Shown here in pieces: positions 52,740 to 56,838 of a stretch of DNA of 56,838 nucleotides (position 1 is its first letter; each line of letters starts with the position of its first letter). Below the pieces are notes generated by a model. It did no database searches. It worked only from the letters and a program-made list of their open reading frames with translations, and had not been told where the DNA came from. The stretch is from an uncultured Adlercreutzia sp. (lineage in GTDB: Bacteria > Actinomycetota > Coriobacteriia > Coriobacteriales > Eggerthellaceae), in assembly GCA_910589165.1 (NCBI GenBank), contig CAJUSP010000003.1:1-56838 (forward strand), in the 5' to 3' direction. The translations under genes were made by a program, and so were the position numbers.

Positions 52740-53678
52740 ATGAAGTATGCACTTTTCAGCGGCTGCCTCTGGGGTCTCGACACTGTGATCTTAGGCATAG
52801 CGCTCACCATGGTGCCTTTTATCGGCACTGCCGAGGCACTGGCTTTGGGAGCAATCGTCAGCTCGGCCCTGCATGATGTATGCTGCGCCCTCTGGCTCCT
52901 CATCTACATGGGCGTTCGTGGGCGCCTGAAGGACACCCTCGCAGCCCTGAAAACCCGCAGCGGCAAAGTCGTTATCTTGGGCGCTTTGCTTGGCGGCCCC
53001 ATCGGCATGACTGGCTACGTAATCGCCATCAACAATATCGGCGCCGGCTACACCGCCATTATCTCTTCGTTTTATCCCGCATTCGGCACTCTCATGGCAG
53101 TGTTGCTGCTTAAGGAGAAAATCACGCCCGGCCGCGTTGTTGCACTCATCGTCGCGCTAGGCGGCATCATCGCCATGGGCTACCTTTCCGCCGACACCAC
53201 CATCACCGGCGACCCGGTCATCGGCCTTCTGGGTGCCCTCGCGGCCGTGTTCGGCTGGGGTTCCGAAGCGGTGCTCTGCGCATGGGGCATGCGCGATGAC
53301 GCGGTAGACAACGAGACCGCGCTGCAGATTCGCGAGACCACATCGGCCCTCGTATACCTCATCGTAGTCCTGCCCATCTTCGGCGCCTGGGCGTTTACAT
53401 GGAATGCGATCCCCAACATCGGCACTGGCGTTGTCGCCCTTGCCGCATTGGCCGGCACCTGCTCTTACCTGTTCTACTACAAGGGCATCTCCGTCATCGG
53501 CGCCGCTCGAGGCATGGCGCTCAACATCTCCTACTCCGCCTGGGCGGTGCTGTTCGGCCTCATCTTACTGGGCACCATTCCTGGACCCGTGGAAATCGTC
53601 TGCTGCATCGCCATCCTGGCAGGCACTATCCTTGCCGCCTGCGATTGGAATGAGTTGTTCGGGAAAAGAGCCGGGTAA
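52740..53678 (+). CDS. DMT-superfamily transporter, LicB-like choline importer
   Basis: A 312-residue ten-helix DMT (EamA) protein with the duplicated fold: GGPIGMTGYVIAINNIGAGYTAIISSFYPAFGTLMAVLLLKE in the first half, and CSYLFYYKGISVIGAARGMALNISY in the second. LicB imports choline for phosphorylcholine; placement 3 nt after the LicC-LicA fusion supports that role. Confidence 0.85.
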   Translation: MKYALFSGCLWGLDTVILGIALTMVPFIGTAEALALGAIVSSALHDVCCALWLLIYMGVRGRLKDTLAALKTRSGKVVILGALLGGPIGMTGYVIAINNIGAGYTAIISSFYPAFGTLMAVLLLKEKITPGRVVALIVALGGIIAMGYLSADTTITGDPVIGLLGALAAVFGWGSEAVLCAWGMRDDAVDNETALQIRETTSALVYLIVVLPIFGAWAFTWNAIPNIGTGVVALAALAGTCSYLFYYKGISVIGAARGMALNISYSAWAVLFGLILLGTIPGPVEIVCCIAILAGTILAACDWNELFGKRAG

Positions 53679-53705
53679 TTAGAGCCAGAATTAATGCGGA
53701 AAACA

Positions 53706-53740
53706 GGAGGGGTCGAGAGCCGTGGCTCTCGACCCCTCCT
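53706..53740. terminator. Bidirectional hairpin terminator between the LicB-like and lysozyme genes
   Basis: Perfect 17-bp stem (AGGAGGGGTCGAGAGCC and its complement) with a tiny loop between convergent genes. On the minus strand the hairpin is followed by GTTTTCC; on the plus strand the tail is not U-rich. Confidence 0.8.
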
Positions 53741-53808
53741 AGCATTAAACCAACGCACAGTTCAGCTGTCAGTTTGCTCGCTCTTCCCGCATTCTCGCGC
53801 GCACGACA

Positions 53809-55797
53809 CTAACGCGTGGCGTCCCACAAGCCCGAGGCATTCACGTGATATGCGCCGATCCACGTGTTCGTAGCCATCGCTCCTGAAGCGGTCACGTAAT
53901 AATTACCCACCCATTTGCTTGATGCCATAGCGCCCGACTTTGCAAGGTAATACCAGGTACCCGAGATTTTCTTCCACCCCGTTGCCATGGCGCCGCTGCC
54001 GGGGTTGAGGTAGTACCACGTTCCTCCCACTTTTGACCAGCCCTCGGCCATAGCTCCTGAACTCTTCAGGTAATACCATTTGCCGGAAATGTAGTTCCAG
54101 CCCGTAGCCATCGCTCCAGAGCCTTTCAAATAGTACCATTTGCCAGAAATGTAATTCCACCCCGTGGCCATCGCGCCGGAGCTTTTCAGATAGTACCATT
54201 TGCCGGAAATATACTGCCAGCCTGTCTGCATTTCACCATTCGGGCTCATGTAGTACCACGTTTTTCCGACTTTTTGCCAGCCGATTAAGTTTTTACCCGA
54301 TCCGTCTCGATAGTACCAATGATTACCCTCCCAAACCCATCCGGAAGAGACTGTGGAAGAGCCAGGATCTTCGCTAATGAGCTCGCCCGACCCGGCGAAC
54401 TGATATGTTTTGCCGTCTATAGTCTGCGTTCCCGTCAGCATAATGCCGCTGGATGTCGACAGATAGTATTTGTAGCCGCCTATCTCTTGCCAGCCCTTGA
54501 GCATTACCCCAGAGGAGGGATCCAAGTAATACCAATAGGCGCCCAATTTCTGCCAACCGGTTTTCATCGCTCCATTTGAATCCAGATAATACCAGCCGCT
54601 CGATAGCTCTATCCATCCCGTTCGCTTTGCGCCGTCGGATCCAAAGTAATACCACTTGCCGTCAATTTTCCCCCAATTTGTTTGCATTGAGCCATCGGAC
54701 CTCAAGTAGTACTGCTTCCCTTTCACCATCTGCCACCCTGTGAGATTACTCCCCGCAGAATCGACTAGATACCACTTAGAGCCTGCATATTTCCAAGTAA
54801 CCCGTTTCGCCACCACTCCGGACGCATCTTTCATATATGCGAAATTCGTATCGCAGTACTTGCGCTGCATACCGCTTACAATTCCAATGCTCGTGAACTG
54901 CCACAAATCCGTGTTCTGAACCCCACTCGCAGTGGAGCCCCATGAGTAGCGAGCAACCCAACGAGACCATCCGCTTTTTTTCATGGAAGCAGGCGAAAAG
55001 GCACCATCGGTCAAAACATTGTTAAACCAATCTTGGTTAGCGTATATTCCCACCTTGTAACCAGCATCCTGGATGGCATCGCAATAAGCTGTGGCTATTT
55101 TTGCGATCATCGCCTTGCCGAGCTTCTTCTGCGACGAGTCCTCCATGTCGAGATAAATCGGAAAATCCAGATCCTTTGGCGTAATTCCAGCAGCCTTCAG
55201 CTGCGCCAACGTACCATTTACTTCGTTGGCAACCGAGAATGTCGCTCCCTCGAGATAAAGCGCGCGCGAATAGACATAGGCGCCCACTTTGATGCCCGCC
55301 GCTTTGGCTCCCTGAATGTTTCGCGCAAACCAGGGGTCAGAGAAGAATTTCCCGGCAGAACCTCCATCTCCAATGCGGACTATGGCAAACGAGACGCCGT
55401 CGGCCTTCGCCTTGTTCCAATCGATAGGCTTGTACACACCGCCTTTCTCATTGTTGAAGTAGGAAACGTCTACGCCTAGCCCCACGACATCGGGAACCTT
55501 TATCTTCTGAAATGAGTCTGTTGGCTTAACGCGATAGCTATAGGCGCTCACGCCATCGCTTTTCGACCAAGTAGATCGGTAAGAGTCCGGGACGTCACTA
55601 TAAGCACCGTAGAGCTCTATGCCACTTTCCTCCTGAGCTTCATACAGTACATTATCGGGAATGCCATCGGTAAATCGCCAGCTTTGAGCGAGAGCTTCCT
55701 CCTCAGCGTATGCAGTCCCTGCGGAAAGAAGACCCGCGGCGAGTACCCCCGAAAGAACAAGGGCGCATTTAGCGCGCTGGGCACGTCGAAAAGCCAT
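53809..55797 (-). CDS. Secreted GH25 lysozyme with about 16 choline-binding repeats
   Basis: A 662-residue muramidase. Signal peptide 1-31 (AGTAYA). GH25 domain about 105-300: GLGVDVSYFN supplies the first Asp and DFPIYLDMED the catalytic DxE pair. The C-terminal half (about 330-662) is some 16 repeats of about 20 residues (TGWxxxxGxWYYLxxxGAMA), the CW_binding type that holds phosphorylcholine. One spacer near residue 480 splits the repeats in two groups. ATG 55797 follows AGGAGG by 5 nt. Likely a wall hydrolase or phage-type endolysin held on the choline polymer. Confidence 0.93.
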   Translation of the reverse strand: MAFRRAQRAKCALVLSGVLAAGLLSAGTAYAEEEALAQSWRFTDGIPDNVLYEAQEESGIELYGAYSDVPDSYRSTWSKSDGVSAYSYRVKPTDSFQKIKVPDVVGLGVDVSYFNNEKGGVYKPIDWNKAKADGVSFAIVRIGDGGSAGKFFSDPWFARNIQGAKAAGIKVGAYVYSRALYLEGATFSVANEVNGTLAQLKAAGITPKDLDFPIYLDMEDSSQKKLGKAMIAKIATAYCDAIQDAGYKVGIYANQDWFNNVLTDGAFSPASMKKSGWSRWVARYSWGSTASGVQNTDLWQFTSIGIVSGMQRKYCDTNFAYMKDASGVVAKRVTWKYAGSKWYLVDSAGSNLTGWQMVKGKQYYLRSDGSMQTNWGKIDGKWYYFGSDGAKRTGWIELSSGWYYLDSNGAMKTGWQKLGAYWYYLDPSSGVMLKGWQEIGGYKYYLSTSSGIMLTGTQTIDGKTYQFAGSGELISEDPGSSTVSSGWVWEGNHWYYRDGSGKNLIGWQKVGKTWYYMSPNGEMQTGWQYISGKWYYLKSSGAMATGWNYISGKWYYLKGSGAMATGWNYISGKWYYLKSSGAMAEGWSKVGGTWYYLNPGSGAMATGWKKISGTWYYLAKSGAMASSKWVGNYYVTASGAMATNTWIGAYHVNASGLWDATR

Positions 55798-56093
55798 AGA
55801 CACCTCCTAGTCAGCGCTACTGCTTGCTCAGCAAAGCAGCAGACGCGCATGCATTTACTTCACGTTTGAGTTTCCCAGACCAGCTCATACTAGCATCTTG
55901 GGCCAAAACCAGAAAGTGCTCTTGTTGACAAATCGACAAATTAGGCACCCTCCGCCTTCTGGGTACGCTTCGCCCTCGCATGCAGGACGATAGCCCAGCA
56001 GGAACCTTTTGTGCTACCATTCGTCACCGACTGATAGTATTCGGCTGGAAGGTCGCCCCCGAGCGCTCCTCTGGCCAGTTTTGAGGAGAAGCG
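55798..56093. other. 296-bp divergent intergenic region
   Basis: Separates the lysozyme gene from the next choline-binding protein. It holds both ribosome sites (AGGAGG for the lysozyme, GAGGAG for the other). A TTGACA at 55924-55929 on the plus strand lacks a -10; no other element is recognised. Confidence 0.4.
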
Positions 56094-56838
56094 ATGACGA
56101 TTACACGATCCTTTCCGGCCGTGCGCCATTTAGCCGCCTTGCTGCTGCTTGCCTTCAGCTTAGCAGCAGTGGCACTTTCGATGACGCCTGGTGATGCACA
56201 CGCCAACGAAGATGCATCTGCATCACCGGCCTCTGAGTCGGTAAATCATCCATTAGGATCGGATATCGATGATGCCGCTCGCGATCTCCAAAGCGAACAA
56301 GATGGCATCCTATCGACAGACAGCCCCTCAAGCCCCTATAAGAGTGAGCGCTCAGAGGAGCCTGACGAGCAGGCTCCGGACTCTTCCGGCTCCTCGGACG
56401 ACCCCAAACCTACCCCCGATCCAGGCCCCGACCCAGAGCCAGAAGCTCCCACGCTGCTGCGAGGCTGGAACTACATCGACGGCAAATGGTACTGGGGCGA
56501 CAGTTCGGGAAAGCCTCAAACCGGTTGGCTTTCTACCGGCGGGAAGTGGTACTACCTCAACCCCGGCAGCGGCGCCATGGCCACGGGGTGGCTATGGACC
56601 GACAACCACTGGTACTACCTCGACAAGTCCGGCGCCATGAAGACGGGCTGGGCCAAGATCGGGGGCAAGTGGTACTACCTGAACAAGTCCGGTTACATGG
56701 CCGAGGGCTGGAAAAAGCTCTCGGGCACGTGGTACTACCTCAACCCCGGAAGCGGCGCCATGGCCACGGGGTGGCTATGGACGGACAACCACTGGTACTA
56801 CCTCGACAAGTCCGGCGCCATGAAGACGGGCTGGGCCA
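56094..56838 (+). CDS. Choline-binding-repeat surface protein (partial, runs off the right edge)
   Basis: 248 codons are visible: signal peptide (about 1-37, ending AHA), a Ser/Asp/Pro-rich linker (40-120), then CW_binding repeats from about 122 (LRGWNYIDGKWYW). The enzyme domain, if any, lies beyond the edge. A 183-bp unit (three repeats) is duplicated: positions from about 56547 recur from about 56730 nearly identically. GAGGAG precedes the ATG. Confidence 0.9.
   Translation, partial: MTITRSFPAVRHLAALLLLAFSLAAVALSMTPGDAHANEDASASPASESVNHPLGSDIDDAARDLQSEQDGILSTDSPSSPYKSERSEEPDEQAPDSSGSSDDPKPTPDPGPDPEPEAPTLLRGWNYIDGKWYWGDSSGKPQTGWLSTGGKWYYLNPGSGAMATGWLWTDNHWYYLDKSGAMKTGWAKIGGKWYYLNKSGYMAEGWKKLSGTWYYLNPGSGAMATGWLWTDNHWYYLDKSGAMKTGWA

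Noticed and set aside
53860..54830. Regular repeats in the lysozyme gene as a possible CRISPR array
   Set aside because: The period is about 60 bp, the repeats encode TGWxxxxGxWYYL modules and there are no spacers.

Overview
The window is a high-GC bacterial chromosome segment. Gene order, long stop-free antisense frames, the LAQTGD-type surface anchor, paired AGCS symporters and an ECF riboflavin transporter point to Coriobacteriia, most likely the Eggerthellaceae (Adlercreutzia/Eggerthella/Gordonibacter relatives). This placement is inferred from protein character only. No rRNA, tRNA or CRISPR array is visible.

Layout. 1-3239 (minus): F-type ATP synthase operon (atpI-like, atpB, atpE, atpF, atpH, start of atpA). 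3472-9987 (minus): nucleotide, one-carbon and glycerol metabolism (dCMP deaminase, upp, glyA, rpiB, glpK), a monoglyceride-lipase-like hydrolase and a tsaC gene carrying a palindromic element inside its reading frame. 9984-12967 (minus): two FAD oxidoreductases overlapping each other and tsaC. 13084-16171: two AGCS alanine/glycine symporters with distinct operator-like sites. 16427-20366 (minus): a PNPOx-like protein, then ecfT-ecfA2-ecfA1-ribU behind an FMN riboswitch. 20574-26314 (plus): heme uptake locus (NEAT-like surface proteins, lipoprotein, permease, ATPase). 26371-28294 (minus): a glutamyl-tRNA-reductase homologue lacking its catalytic cysteine and a CcsA/HemX-like membrane protein. 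28414-31726 (minus): lone LuxR HTH, DUF1292 protein and fused SecDF. 32238-34509 (plus): a DUF559-like nuclease gene and a DNA glycosylase/NAD(P)HX epimerase fusion, bracketed by inverted copies of a MITE-like element. 34779-38705: queA, a HAD hydrolase, tgt and an Hpt protein. 38873-47341: a defence cluster with type I Wadjet (jetABCD) facing a Panacea antitoxin/RelA-SpoT-like toxin pair. 47469-48161: flavin reductase-rubredoxin. 48240-56838: surface polysaccharide and phosphorylcholine genes (DUF2304, GT2, GT4, an HTH-LicC-LicA fusion, LicB-like transporter) beside two choline-binding-repeat proteins, one a GH25 lysozyme.

How the parts fit. The heme genes form one import route facing a ccsA/hemA-like pair. 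The choline genes would import choline, phosphorylate it, activate it to CDP-choline and supply phosphorylcholine to a surface polymer that the neighbouring choline-binding proteins could hold. The Wadjet and toxin-antitoxin genes form a small defence island of lower GC than its flanks.

The least conventional signals are non-coding: a 155-bp structured element present twice (3958-4112 and 16267-16421) whose loop is conserved while its long arms differ but stay complementary; a perfect 30-bp inverted repeat inside tsaC; and the MITE pair around 32-34.7 kb.
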